This document shows, piece after piece, positions 1 to 11,329 of a DNA stretch of 64,000 bases. The notes beneath the pieces are model-generated. The model was not told where the DNA came from and made no database searches. It saw nothing but the letters and a program-made list of their open reading frames with translations. Positions within the stretch are counted from its first letter, which is position 1. Each line of letters starts with the position of its first letter. The position numbers were made by a program, and so were the translations under genes. This DNA is from Scleroderma bovista. Its lineage: Eukaryota; Basidiomycota; Agaricomycetes; Boletales; Sclerodermataceae. The DNA is taken from contig JAYMGJ010000568.1 of NCBI GenBank assembly GCA_037178675.1, forward strand, positions 19,604-83,603, given 5' to 3'.

Positions 1-419
1 TTCTTCAGTTGGACACAGTTCCCGTACGCTGGTGCTCATGAATCGTCCCAGTTCTTCAACCATTTCGTCGTGGTTGTTGTCGTTGTAGACATTGATTACC
101 ATGCAGCACCCTCCTGACGTGTTGAACTGGACTACTACCACATCTCTTGACAAGAAGGGGACCTGTCTCCAAGTGTTAGTACTGATTTTAGAGTTTACCA
201 ACATTACCGCTCTGCGTTTTTCTCCATGGGTGAACTTGCGGGTTGGGTATACTACCCTCCAGTGGGAGTGTTACTCAGCGAGTTCAGCGCTGGTTCCTGC
301 AGGGCTAGGATATCCCATTTGTCTGAGATTGGGCTGTTGAGAAGTGTTAGTTGAGCTGTATGAGACGTGTTCAGGTTTTGCTGCCAGATGCGGATGAGGG
401 GTATTGGGGGGCATTCCAT
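1..419 (-). pseudogene. LINE ORF2, endonuclease domain start, frameshifted, truncated by edge
   Basis: Read on the minus strand from about 419, the frame gives IRIWQQNLNTSHTAQ and DKWDILALQEP, the classic start of the AP-endonuclease-like domain of LINE ORF2 (the QNLN and LQEP motifs). The match then continues in another frame with HWRVVYPT, GEKRRAVMLVN and CMVINVYNDNNHDE, also typical of this nuclease. The switch needs one extra base near 259-272, so this copy has a one-base deletion, or the assembly has an error. An upstream start than 419 is possible because the frame stays open. The rest of ORF2 (reverse transcriptase) is beyond the window. Confidence 0.75.
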
Positions 420-688
420 TTGTGCGTTTATAGAAGGAGGGTAGGAGGAGATGAGGGGGATGGTATTGTTTGCTGCATGGACTCTTCATGACAGGTGTGG
501 GGGGTGGTTGGGAGGTTTCCAGGGAAGTGAAGCGGGGATAGGGATGGGAATGGGTCCGGGTGTGTTCTCGGAGGGATCTTGGGTGCTTGTGGTGTTTCGG
601 GGTTGTCATCGCTGCTGCTAGTGGGTACTAGGGGGGGAGAGGGGAGAAGGGTGCTAGGTGGTGGAGTAGGTCTGGGGTGGGTGGGGGT

Positions 689-2221
689 TCAGTTCTGATT
701 GTTACGTCCAAGTGGGACAAGCGTCCTTCCATTGACCACTGGTGCATCTAGGTGTTTGCTGTGTTTCTTTGCCTGTCTCTCGACCATCCAGTCTAGGGTC
801 CGTTGTTGAATAGAGGTGTCATCAGGCTGACGCGCCTCTGCTGGGTGGGGTTGGGAGGGGATGATGGGGCCTGATGGTTTGGGCGGGAGTGCAACCTGCG
901 TCCATGGTTCTTCGGTCGGGAAGTAGGGCATTGAATTTTCTGGGGTGCAGGCGTTGAGCGCTTTGAGTTGGGATTTGTATTCTGGGCATTCTTTATCAGC
1001 GCTGCTATGTGAGGGAGACCTGCAGTTGACACAGTAGAATGTGCGATATGAGTTGCAGCTGGTGTGACGATGCTCTCCTCCGCAGGTGCCACATGTGTCT
1101 TTCTCTTCTGTGCAGTTTTTTGCCATGTGGCCCCAGCGTTGGCACTTGAGGCATTGTAAGGGTTCCCTCTTGTCCTTGAGAGGTTGGAGTTTTCCTAGGT
1201 CGTAGTACATACCTCCCTCAATAAGTTTATTTGCTGCTTTGGGGTCATTTAGAGACATCAGTGCGTGGGCCACACGTTGGTTTCTCTTGCGACTTCGGGG
1301 GTTCTTGATCCACTTCAAGTGGGTGATGGAATTTCTGGGGATGTCATTGGTTTGCTCTATCTCACGTAGAGTGGATTTATCGTCCACTTTAGTCGTGATT
1401 GGCACAAAGGGGATTAGGAGGTTGTACGTTCTGTCCTTGATGCGTACATTGCCTCCAAGGCTTTCTGTTAGAATTAGTTTCCTGATCGGGTCTCTTACCC
1501 ATCTTGCTGCTTCTGCTGATACCATTTCGATTAAATAGCCTCCGTTTCTCAGGTGGATGAAGGCCTTCATTTGAAGGGAGAGTCCTCCACGGTCCTGTAG
1601 GTTCGTGAGTGCTTTCTGGATTAGGTTGACTACTTTGTTACATGGGGTGTCTCCGTTGAGTGTGGGATGGTCCGGATCTATGTCCAGTAGGATTTGCCTC
1701 TCTTTGATAGCCGTGTTTGCTCTGGTGTTGTCAGAGCACAAGGGGGGTTCTTGTGCTGTTGGTTTAGCCTGGCGATGGTTCGTTAATAGAGCGTCCCTGT
1801 ATGGGGTGTTGGGGGTGGGGTCGTCCTGCTGGTGGTGTGGGGCAGGGTGAGCAGGGATGGTGTTGGGTGCAGGAGGAGGGGGGAGGGTAGAGATGGTGTT
1901 TTTGATCTGAGTGGGGATGTTGATTAATTCATCTGCTGAGTTGCCAACAAATTGTGCAACGCTATGCAGTTCATCTCTTGCTTCATCGATTGTCCTCACT
2001 AAGACATCTGTGGAGGTCTTGTTGGTCTCGGTTGACTTGCGGATGTCCTCTATGCAGGCCATCAGGGATTTGATCTGGGCACCGAGGTTGACGGGTGGAG
2101 AGTCAAGTTGGGTAGGGGTGATGGTTCCTGGGGGGTCGTTGTAATGGGAATAGTGTCCATGAGTATGGCAACAGAGCATATTGCGTCCGCTATTACTGCC
2201 GTAATTCCTGGGGCTGAGCAC
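689..2221 (-). CDS. LINE ORF1, gag-like zinc-knuckle protein
   Basis: A 510-residue uninterrupted ORF. The N-terminal third is low in conserved motifs and Pro/Thr/His-rich. The middle part resembles the RNA-binding region of LINE ORF1 proteins. Around residues 360-425 there are CCHC-type knuckles: CLKCQRWGHMAKNC, followed by CGTCGGEHRHTSC and CVNCRSPSHSSADKEC. Such tandem knuckles are typical of ORF1/gag proteins that bind the element's own RNA. The start at 2221 is simply the first Met in the frame. The intact frame over 1.5 kb suggests a recent insertion, although ORF2 next to it carries a frameshift. Confidence 0.85.
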   Translation of the reverse strand: MLSPRNYGSNSGRNMLCCHTHGHYSHYNDPPGTITPTQLDSPPVNLGAQIKSLMACIEDIRKSTETNKTSTDVLVRTIDEARDELHSVAQFVGNSADELINIPTQIKNTISTLPPPPAPNTIPAHPAPHHQQDDPTPNTPYRDALLTNHRQAKPTAQEPPLCSDNTRANTAIKERQILLDIDPDHPTLNGDTPCNKVVNLIQKALTNLQDRGGLSLQMKAFIHLRNGGYLIEMVSAEAARWVRDPIRKLILTESLGGNVRIKDRTYNLLIPFVPITTKVDDKSTLREIEQTNDIPRNSITHLKWIKNPRSRKRNQRVAHALMSLNDPKAANKLIEGGMYYDLGKLQPLKDKREPLQCLKCQRWGHMAKNCTEEKDTCGTCGGEHRHTSCNSYRTFYCVNCRSPSHSSADKECPEYKSQLKALNACTPENSMPYFPTEEPWTQVALPPKPSGPIIPSQPHPAEARQPDDTSIQQRTLDWMVERQAKKHSKHLDAPVVNGRTLVPLGRNNQN

Positions 2222-2311
2222 GCTATGTTGAGAAGTGCCAAACTAAGGGATGGGTGGTCAGGGTCCTGGTCTGCAAGGAGGTAACGTTCTATCAGGTGTT
2301 TCCTTGCTTAC

Positions 2312-2640
2312 CTAGTCTAGACCAGTGCCTTGTGCTGTACATGCTGCCACCCTTGACATTATTACACACAGCCTTTGCTCCACAGTGATGTCATTACATA
2401 GCCTTTTACCTGCACATAGCCTCATGAATAGCCTTGCATAGCCCTCGTGTACAGTAGTATATATATGCTGCAATCCAGCACCCAGAGGCTCTCCATTCGA
2501 GCTCATCTTGGGTTTCTTACTCTAGATACTCGCGTCCTATTCCTCTCAGAGTCTTGTGTGTTAGGGTCCTTGGTTCTTTTGCCTAGGGTCATCTCATTGG
2601 ATTTCTTTACTAAAATCATATTTACCTAGAAATATCATTG
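2312..2640. other. Gene-free stretch with promoter- or LTR-like character
   Basis: Repeated short phrases (catagcc occurs several times between 2395 and 2440) are followed by a TATA-like tatatatgc at about 2459 and then a T/C-rich run with acceptor-like endings, leading into the broken ORF at 2648. This could be the promoter of that ORF or part of an LTR. No terminal repeats could be paired within the window. Confidence 0.25.
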
Positions 2641-2647
2641 CAGGGAA

Positions 2648-3080
2648 ATGATTCTCAACAACATCATCGCCATAAAATCAGAAGACCTTGATGATGATCT
2701 ACCAAGCTGGAAATGGCTCCAGCGTCTCATCAAAACTCCGGGAGAGGATGGTATGAGCTTAGAAGAAAGTTCTGTGGAAAATAGTGTTACAAATGTCCTT
2801 CGAGTGAAGAATATGGACTGGTGGAGGAATATTGAGAAGGAACTAGAAATTGTAGACCTTCAGTGGATTATTGACAAGGACATTTTTTCCCTGCAGGGTT
2901 CAAGACCTCTCCCTAGGAAGCGTGCACCGGATAACCCAGTGACTTCTTGGGACCCAGTAATGGGCTTGCCCAAGGTGCTGCATGACAGCCTGTGGATGTC
3001 AGAGCTTAATGCATGACAAAAAGAATCGCTCAAGATCTCGGACGAGAAGTTCCCGTGGATGAAAGTTGTTGTGGCTTGAT
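2648..3080 (+). pseudogene. Broken ORF of unknown repetitive family
   Basis: A 122-residue ORF (2648-3016) rich in Asp, Glu and Trp ends in GLPKVLHDSLWMSELNA. After the stop the same frame continues with QKESLKISDEKFPWMKVVVA before a second stop. Both halves look like one protein segment, so I read this as a gene remnant with an in-frame stop rather than a complete small gene. I think, from general impression only, that similar W-rich segments occur in repetitive hypothetical genes of agaricomycetes; I cannot name the family. A spliced gene that skips the stop is possible. Confidence 0.35.
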
Positions 3081-3234
3081 CTCAGTAAGTAGTTTTGTTT
3101 CCATCCAGTTTACAATGACTGACTACAGCACCAGGTGTTGTATCCCTTGTGCATACAATTTACACCTTACCTTCCCTCATGTATTATCTAGTGTCAATGC
3201 ACTAATACCTGACTTGTGACTCAAATGGGGAGAT

Positions 3235-3470
3235 ATGTTGGAGCAAGGATTATTCTCAATTAAAGGACAAACATAAGAGACTCCATTTCTAATGTAGGCT
3301 GGTCTGAAATGTGATTGGTTGTGATGAGCTTTGAGTGTGAAAAGGATGGGTGCCTGATGACCGGGCAATGACTGGACAATGATTGGGAGATTAGTTTTGG
3401 CCTGTACAAAACTTCAAGTTTATATAATAATATTCTCCTTGATTTAAATTTCAAAAATAAATGTGTGTCT
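3235..3470 (+). repeat. Candidate Copia-type 3' LTR (start only resolved)
   Basis: The sequence caaatggggagata at about 3221-3234 looks like a polypurine tract and is followed at once by tgttggagcaagg, the kind of TGTTGGA start found in many Ty1/Copia LTRs. A TATA-like tttatataataat lies at about 3419, fitting an LTR promoter. No partner LTR or pol gene was found, and the right end (expected ...CA) was not recognised, so the end given is approximate. Confidence 0.35.
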
Positions 3471-4702
3471 TGACTCTGGTGAAATTTTCAAGTTTAGGCT
3501 GTTGTTTAGGCAACTGCAAAACAATAAGTTCCATTGCAGCTTAATTGTGAAGACCAAATTTTAAGTCTTCATGTGTGTTCTGTGTGATCTAATACTTAAA
3601 ATTCACACCAATATTTGGGACATGATGATGCAATAGTGTAAACTTCGCATTTTTGCTGACGTGCAGACTGTTGACAGTACTTCAAACTCTGTCCATCCCA
3701 AAATGTTATCAAAATCTCAAAGTTTTCTCTTTACATTTTTCACTACATTTTTCCTAGTCCTAAATATTCACTGCCGCGTTGTGTTAGCACTGGCCTAAAT
3801 ATTGATCCATCTGTTGTGAGAACATGGCAAGCTCATAATTAAGCCTAAACAAGGACACATCCAAAAGGGGAGTAGTTTCGATTTCCCACGCTCCTGCAGC
3901 AAAGGGAACACTTGCAAAAGTGGCAGGTTGAACCCTTGGAAAGCAAGGGAATGTACTTTCATTGAACCTTCCATGTCTCAGACCGTCCCAGTGGCTGATA
4001 TTCGAGGACATCCTTGACGGTCGGTCTCAATCTTACCCCCCAATGGTCATCCATCTTTGTGTCGTTACGTGACCTCCAACACGATGCAGACTTATCGTGA
4101 GGAAACCAAGGTGAGACAACGAGGGAAGCACTCAGGCCTCAGGGTTGAGTGAGACATGGCTGGATAGGTGATTTGAAGGCACGGTGGTACACCGATAAGC
4201 GACCTGGTGCTGATTGCGCAATGCGGCAGGGCTTCGCCGAAGCTGTTTGGTCGTCATTCGCAGCGATCGTACTAGTAAGGCTATAAGGCATGTCCTTGAC
4301 ATAGTAACATTCCGATTCTTGTGATGAAATACCACGACGGACAACAGGCTAGTCGCTACAGGGACGACCGAGGACGACCTGATTTCCTCTGTCATGGTTA
4401 AGGTCTGCCATACACATGCCAAAACCACAACTCCATTCATTCAAGTGAAACATGGTGTGCGCTCAGATTACCCTCACATCCTGCGATCACACAGAGCTGA
4501 TAAGTGTAGCTCAATGGGCCAGGGCCCAAGCCCTCTGACAATATAACCGGCGTCTACACTCAATGTTTCACCTGAAGTGAGCACTTCCGAATCGGCGCTT
4601 TTTTCAGAATTCCTGATGGAGAAATCGACCTATAAACACGCAGTACTATAAGAACTATACGGTCCTTCAAATCGTACATACTTACATTTCTGGTGCTTCG
4701 AC
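3471..4702. promoter_or_regulatory. 5' flank of P450 A; duplicated with the flank of P450 B
   Basis: No gene seen. The segment about 4200-4320 (containing cagggcttcgccgaagct and ttcgcagcgatcgta) recurs at about 8560-8660 upstream of P450 B, so the tandem duplication includes the upstream region. A TATA-like cctataaacac lies near 4630, about 70 bases before the ATG at 4703; in the B copy the matching bases read cctatgaacac. Confidence 0.45.
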
Positions 4703-6829
4703 ATGGAATTAACCATCGTGCAGACGCTTACTCCCCCGATCGCAGCCGGGATAGCGGGTGTCATCTTCATCGGCCTCTGGCTCGCGATTCGTAAAAAGAA
4801 TGGTGGCCTGCCTTATCCCCCAGGTCCCCAGGGATTACCTCTCATTGGAAACGTCTTCGACGTCAACATGAAGGAACCTCACGTCACGTATACCAAATGG
4901 GCCGAACAATATGGTACGCACCTAGAATCTGTTTTCTTGGGTCCGCGACACGATGCTAATGTGCCTCCAGGAGGCATTGTCTACTCTCGCATCTTTAATC
5001 AAGACTTCGTCATCATAAATTCCACAAAGATCGCTAGACACCTAGCAGACCAACGTTCTATGGTTTACTCGGATAGACCACAATCGCCTCTATACAGGCT
5101 GTGAGTACTTCACTTCACTTTCATGCATATTAGCGGTAACGTACCCCTACAGCTTTGGCATCGACCGCATGACATTCCTTTTGAGATATTGCGATGAATG
5201 GAGAATTCATAGGAAACTGTTTCATCTCAGTCTTAAGCCCGAAGTCATTGACCAGTATCAAGAGTTGTATACCCGTAATACTTCCCAGCTCTTTGAGAAT
5301 TTGCAACAGAGCCCATCCAAGTTCCGCGAGCACTTGCATCTGTAAGGGCAATCACCGACTTTGTGGCTCAGAAATGACAGTTTTATAGGTACACTGGCTC
5401 TATTTCACTCGAGCTGGTGTATGGTCGAAGGATTGAAGGAAAGAGCGATCCGATCATTAGTTTGGCCACTGGACTGGGGGACATTCTTAGCAAAGAGACC
5501 ACGCCAGAAAGAAGCGGTCTTCTGATGGCCTTCCCATTTCGTTAGTGCGGCTTTGATTTAACAAAGTGATTTGGGGCTGATCATCGTCTTTGCAGTCCAG
5601 TACCTTCCCTCTTGGTTTCCTGGATTTGGTTTCAAGCGTCATGCAAAAGTGTCCAGGAAGATGGTTCATACATTGTCAGATCTTCCGTACTGCATGGCAA
5701 AAGAGCAAATGGTTAGCTAATACCAAACATTGCACAGTATTCGTACTGAATCCATTAAAGGCATCCAGTATCCTACCGCAATGCTTAGTATACGACTTTC
5801 TCACCAATAGTGGAAACGTGGAAGAAAAGTCTGCGAAGGATGCGGCTTCAGGAGTCTATTTAGGTTCTTTCGATTTTTTTTCTTTTTCAAACATTTACAC
5901 ATTAACTAAGGATCTGCCGACAGCCTCTGCAGAAAGCGTGAGTGCAATTAATGTTCCTAATTACCAACGTTTATAGTGTTTAGACTGCCGCTGTTTTGGA
6001 GATCCTCATTATGGCCATGATACTTTTCCCTGAAGTACAAGAAAAAGCCCACGAAGAACTCGATACCATCCTGGGGAAAGGGGTCGTGCCGACATTCAAT
6101 GACAGAGGGCGACTACCTTATTTACAGGCTGTCATTTACGAACTTATGAGATGGCACACTGTTTTCCCGCTAGGTTTATATCTCTTTCCCAGTTTGCAAA
6201 GTGTTCTGACCCGGCATACAAGGTGTCCCTCACATGACTTCAACCAGTGACATCTACGAGGGGTATTATATTCCCAAAGGTGGATATCCACATGATGTCG
6301 AGACGTTCCTACTGAAAGTATTGCAGGGTGTATTGTAATCTTCAATATCTGGTTCGTCAGATGCCTACCCATGTTATCGATTGGTCTTATTTATTCTCAC
6401 CAGGGCCATGACCCGCACCCATCCGGATCCGGAGCGCTTTGACCCAACCCGACACCTCACACCCGACGGCAAGATCATCCCGCAGGCCAGACAGAATAAT
6501 GGGATATTCTTTGGCTTCGGTAGGAGGTAGGCATTCTTCTTCCGTGAATATCACATACGACTAACATACCTGAAATATATCAGGGTTTGTCCTGGACGGT
6601 TCTTCGCAGAAAATGGGCTCTGGGCTGCTATTGCGATGATGCTTTCATCATTTACGTTTGAAAGAGCGAAAGATGTTGACGGGAATTACATTGATGTTGA
6701 GCCGAGATTCGAACATGGCCAGGCCAGGTGAACTTTTATTTTCCTGTGACTAACACACTAGCATAGCTGATTTAAACTTTTCATGACAGCCATCCATTAC
6801 CTTTCGAGTGTGCTATCATCAGGAGGTGA
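4703..6829 (+). CDS. Cytochrome P450 monooxygenase A
   Basis: A microsomal class II-type P450. Residues 1-30 form a hydrophobic N-terminal anchor, followed by the proline-rich hinge YPPGPQGLPLIGN. Manual splicing gives exons starting near 4703, 4971, 5153, 5389, 5596, 5758, 5934, then 5991 onwards. Landmarks: YGRRIEGK after the C-helix WRIHRKL; the I-helix region ASAEST made by a 14-nt exon (5934-5947); the K-helix ExxR as ELMR; PERF as PDPERFDP; the heme loop FGFGRRVCPGRFF split by an intron after FGFGRR; and the C-terminus SHPLPFECAIIRR before TGA at 6827-6829. The reaction needs a CPR partner in the ER; substrate is unknown. It belongs to the fungal group often annotated as O-methylsterigmatocystin oxidoreductase-like, and it is the upstream twin of B. 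Confidence 0.88.
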
Positions 6830-9050
6830 ATTGGATGACCATCCAGAGATTTGTAACGATAGGATACGATGATTGTTTCCAGACTCTTATATGTCACCTT
6901 AGAGGCAAGGTTGTAAAACAGGAGAGACCCAGATACAAATTAACTTACGGTTCGTCCGGAACCAAAGATTTCCATCCTTTTGGATTGTCGCTGGCAGGCA
7001 TCAACGTGGACGAATCAAATTCAAACCTACCGACGTTGGTCGAACGCCACGACACACCTTGAATGTGCAAACGTGATGCGGTCGATGTGGAACATATCAG
7101 AACACTGAATAAACTTACCATCGAATGCAGGATGCAGGAGGGGCGCCGACGTGACGATGAGACTATGGATGAGGAGATGCGCGCGTTGCAATCAACTTGA
7201 ACGCAGGCTTGAAGATATAGCGAGGTGTCAATTTTCTTTAACCGATACAAATGCTTGTTGAGCGGGACGTCACAGTGTCCCGTGCGCAGCTGAATGCAGA
7301 TCGCCGCATGTTTTTATCTAGGGATTTCGTTACTAGCTTCATGAATGAGGATGGGGAGAGTCAAGGGCAAGTAGTGTTGAACATCCTATTTACAGCCTCT
7401 AGTATGCATGGATTGAATGGATGTGATCAATGTTGATGTTTGAGGCTGTACTAGTAAACAAGAGGCTGGCTACTGGCGCAGCTCGGCCGTGTTCTGGATG
7501 CAAACTCCACACTGCACAGGGTCGGAACAAGTGCTTACTACTACAGCTGTCGGGCTGTTGAATGTCGCTCTTAAGGGGATGGACCTGTGGTGTTAGCAGC
7601 ATGTTGTGATTAAGTTGTGCAGCCTGAGCGACCGTGTAGTATTACATACTCGCCGATAGCTTGGATTTGAAGTAGCACCCGAGCCGCAGTGACGATGATG
7701 TTTGTTCTGTTCTTGCTGATAGTTTTGGGCCCAGGGACCCAATGAGGTTGGAGGAAGGTTATAGTCAGAGATGGGGTGCCAAGATTCAGAGTCAAAGGAA
7801 GAAAGTTGGGTTTTCATCACTGTAATAAGTAGTTCTGGATCTCCCCGGGCCCAGTGGACTCAAGGGAGAGATAATCCATTATAACCACCGGAGGGGGTTG
7901 ACACTGGATGATAATCCCAGATAAATCATTAATGGATTACCCTTCCCTCACTAACTCGAAATGCCGCCTGCGTCGGCAGAACCCTTGCTTGACAGGAATG
8001 ACCTAAGTTCAAAATTACAGCTGTTGTGAAGCAATAACTAAGTCCAAACATACGAAGATACTAGACAACGCCGAAGGACGGAACCGACTACCGCAGAGGT
8101 CGCATTCGAAATTCACACGCTCGGCCAGGAAAGGAAGGACTTTCAAAAGTTACATATTCTCACGACTTGAGGTATTCCCAGAGCCCTTGCTCTCCAAGCA
8201 AGGGAATTTCCTGATCGGCGAAGTGCCACCATACGGCGTAACGGTTGTTTCAGATTTTACCTTGATTGGCACATCATAATGTAGTACTTTTCTATGTCTG
8301 ACCGTGAAATCCTTAGTCTCCCTAGTACTAAGCCGGACTCTCTTCGTAGTGGTGAAACCCTTAACGGTCGATCCAAGGTCGATCTCAATCTTCTACCCCG
8401 TGTGCATTGAGTGGCCGCCATCCACTTTTTTCATTACGTGACCTCTAACACGACTCTGACGAGGAAGCACCGGTGTGTCAGGGAGACATGGCTAGATAGG
8501 TGATGTGACTCAGACATGCCAGTACGCCGATAACTCAGATAAGCAAACTGGTGCTGATCAATGCGACAGGGCTTCGCCGAAGCTGCTTAGTCTCCATTCG
8601 CAGCGATCGTAAGTACTAGTAGTAGTAAGGCTTAAGGCATGTCCCTGACATAGTGCATTTTGGCGACATTCCAATTTCTGTGATTTTGAAAAACAACGAT
8701 GTAGACATGAGACTACAGGGACGACAGAAGACAACTTATTTTCCTCTATCAGGGTTTGGCTTGTGTGATCTGCCATCAAAACCATAACGGAGCCCATTCT
8801 GCAGAAGTGTCAGTTCAAGTGAAACATGGCATGTGCTCAACATTCTGCGATCAGACAGAGCTGATACTAAGTGTAGCTAGCACCCAATGGGCGAGGCTCC
8901 CTGACCAGTCGGGCACTTTCATGTTTCACCGAAGTGAGCACTTTTATCAGCGAAGGACTCCCGATGGAGAAATTGGCCTATGAACACACGATATAAGAAC
9001 TATGACCTTCCAATCGTACTCACTCACATTTGTGTTTGTGGTGCTTCGAC
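6830..9050. other. Spacer between P450 A and B
   Basis: About 2.2 kb without a gene I can support. The part right after A (6880-7010) is similar to the part right after B (11230-11400), both containing gggagagacccagatacaaatt, so the 3' flank was duplicated with the gene. On the minus strand this flank carries short ORFs ending in LVPDE in both copies, perhaps the tail of a neighbouring gene copied along. A minus-strand ORF at 7593-7820 (75 residues, HWVPGPKTISKNRTN in an overlapping frame) may be an exon of an unrecognised gene. 8100-9050 is the duplicated 5' flank of B. Confidence 0.4.
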
Positions 9051-11163
9051 ATGGAATTAACCATCGTGCAGACGCTTACTCCCCCGATCGCAGCCGGGAT
9101 AGCGGGTGTTATCTTCATCGGCCTCTGGCTCGCGACCCGTAAAAAGAATGGTGGCCTGCCTTATCCCCCAGGTCCCCAGGGATTACCTCTCATTGGAAAC
9201 GTCTTCGACGTCAACATGAAGGAACCTCACGTCACGTATACCAAATGGGCCGAACAATATGGTACGCACCTAGAATCTGTTTTCTTGGGTCCGCGACACG
9301 ATGCTAATGTGCCTCCAGGAGGCATTGTCTACTCTCGCATCTTTAATCAAGACTTCGTCATCATAAATTCCACAAAGATCGCTAGACACCTAGCAGACCA
9401 ACGTTCTATGGTTTACTCGGATAGACCACAATCGCCTCTATACAGGCTGTGAGTACTTCACTTCACTTTCATGCATATTAGCGGTAACGTACCCCTACAG
9501 CTTTGGCATCGACCGCATGACATTCCTTTTGAGATATTGCGATGAATGGAGAGTTCATAGGAAACTGCTTCATCCCAGTCTTAAGCCCGACGTCATTGAC
9601 CAGTATCAAGAACTGTATACCCGTAATATGTTCCAGCTCTTTGAGAATTTGCAACAGAGCCCATCCAAGTTCCGCGAGCACTTGCATCTGTAAGGCAGAT
9701 CGCCGACTTTGTGACTCAGAGATGACAGTTTTACAGGTACACGGGCTCTATTTCACTTGAGATGGTATACGGTCGAAGAATCGAGGGAAAGAACGATCCG
9801 ATCATCAGTTTGGCCACTGGACTGGGTGTCATTCTTAGCAAAGAGACCACGCCAGAAAGAAGCGGTCTTCTGATGGCCTTCCCATTTCGTTCGTGCGCCT
9901 TTGATTTGACTAAGGGACTTGGGGTTGATTGTTGTCTTTGAAGTCCAATATTTTCCCTCTTGGTTTCCTGGATTTGGTTTCAAGCGCCATGCTGAAGCTT
10001 CGAGAAAGTTGGTTCATACATTGTCAGATCTTCCGTATTGCATGGCAAAACAACAAATGGTTAGCTACCACCAAATTCTGCACAGTATTCATGCTGAATC
10101 CATTAAAGGAATCCGATATCCTACCGCAGTGCTTAGTACATGACTTTCTCACCAATAGTGAAAACATGGAAGAACAGTCTGCGAAGGATGCGGCTTCAGG
10201 AGTCTATTTAGGTTCTTTCGATTTTTTTTTCAAACATTTACACATTAACTAAGGATCTGCCGACAGCCGCTGCAGAAAGCGTGAGTGCAATTAATGTTCC
10301 TAATTACCAAATTCATAGTGCTTAGACTGCCGCTCTTTTGGAAACTCTCATTATGGCCATGATATTTTTCCCTGACATACAAGAAAAAGCCCACGAAGAA
10401 CTCGATACCATCCTGGGGAAAGGGGTCGTGCCGACATTCAATGACAGAGGGCGACTACCTTATTTACAGGCTGTCATTTACGAACTTATGAGATGGCACA
10501 CTGTTTTCCCGCTAGGTTTATATCTCTTTCCCAGTTTGCAAAGTGTTCTGACCCGGCATACAAGGTGTCCCTCACATGACTTCAACCAGTGACATCTACG
10601 AGGGGTATTATATTCCCAAAGGTGGATATCCACATGATGTCGAGACGTTCCTACTGAAAGTATTGCAGGGTGTATTGTAATCTTCAATATCTGGTTCGTC
10701 AGATGCCTACCCATGTTATCGATTGGTCTTATTTATTCTCACCAGGGCCATGACCCGCACCCATCCGGATCCGGAGCGCTTTGACCCAACCCGACACCTC
10801 ACACCCGACGGCAAGATCATCCCGCAGGCCAGACAGAATAATGGGATATTCTTTGGCTTCGGTAGGAGGTAGGCATTCTTCTTCCGTGAATATCACATAC
10901 GACTAACATGGCATCAGGAGTTGTCCTGGGCGGTTCTTCGCAGAAAATGGGCTCTGGGCTGCAACTGCGATGTTGCTTTCATCATTTACGCTTGAAAGAG
11001 CGAAGGATGTTGATGGGAATTATATTGATATTGAGCCGAGATTCGAACATGGCCAGGCCAGGTGAACTTTTATTTTCTTGTGACTAATACACTGGCATAA
11101 CTGAGTTCCACTTTTCATGACAGCTACCCATTACCTTTCGAGTGTGCTATTATTAGGAGGTGA
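9051..11163 (+). CDS. Cytochrome P450 monooxygenase B (tandem twin of A)
   Basis: Same exon plan as A, offset by about 4.35 kb. The protein starts MELTIVQTLTPP, has the hinge YPPGPQGLPLIGN, the C-helix WRVHRKL, the I-helix motif AAAEST from a 14-nt exon (10267-10280), the K-helix ELMR, PDPERFDP and the heme loop FGFGRRSCPGRFF. The stop is TGA at 11161-11163. The first about 510 bases and a 532-base block near the 3' end are almost or fully identical to A, introns included, while the middle exons differ clearly (for example HRKLLHPSLKPDV versus HRKLFHLSLKPEV). The intron after KQQM uses the donor gttagc and removes a stretch that otherwise would contain stops. Substrate unknown; ER membrane enzyme. 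Confidence 0.87.
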
Positions 11164-11329
11164 ATTGGATGATGGCCAGTGTTCCTTCCATTGATTTGTA
11201 ATACTAGGATACGATACTTGTTGCTAGATTTTCACAACATGTAACTTCGGAGGCGCGAAGGTTGTTTGCGATGTAAAATGGGAGAGACCCAGATACAAAT
11301 TGACTGTAAGAAGGTACGGAGAATGACCT

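Larger units (their letters stand above)
1..2300 (-). mobile_element. Non-LTR (LINE) retrotransposon, 5' part
   Basis: A minus-strand element enters from the left edge. It shows the usual LINE order: a gag-like ORF1 with zinc knuckles (689-2221), a gap of about 270 bases, then the start of an ORF2 whose first domain is an exonuclease/endonuclease/phosphatase-fold nuclease (1-419). The 5' boundary lies somewhere upstream of 2221 and was not resolved; the reverse transcriptase would lie beyond the left edge. The protein features resemble the Tad/jockey-like LINEs common in agaricomycete genomes, but clade assignment needs the RT domain, which is outside the window. Confidence 0.8.

Noticed and set aside
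5711..5815. P450 A and B as pseudogenes with in-frame stops and a frameshift after the KEQM/KQQM codons
   Set aside because: An intron with donor gttagc and acceptor ccattaaag fits both genes and joins QM to (A/E)S(S/D)ILPQCLV in frame; the result aligns with gene C, so the frames are intact.
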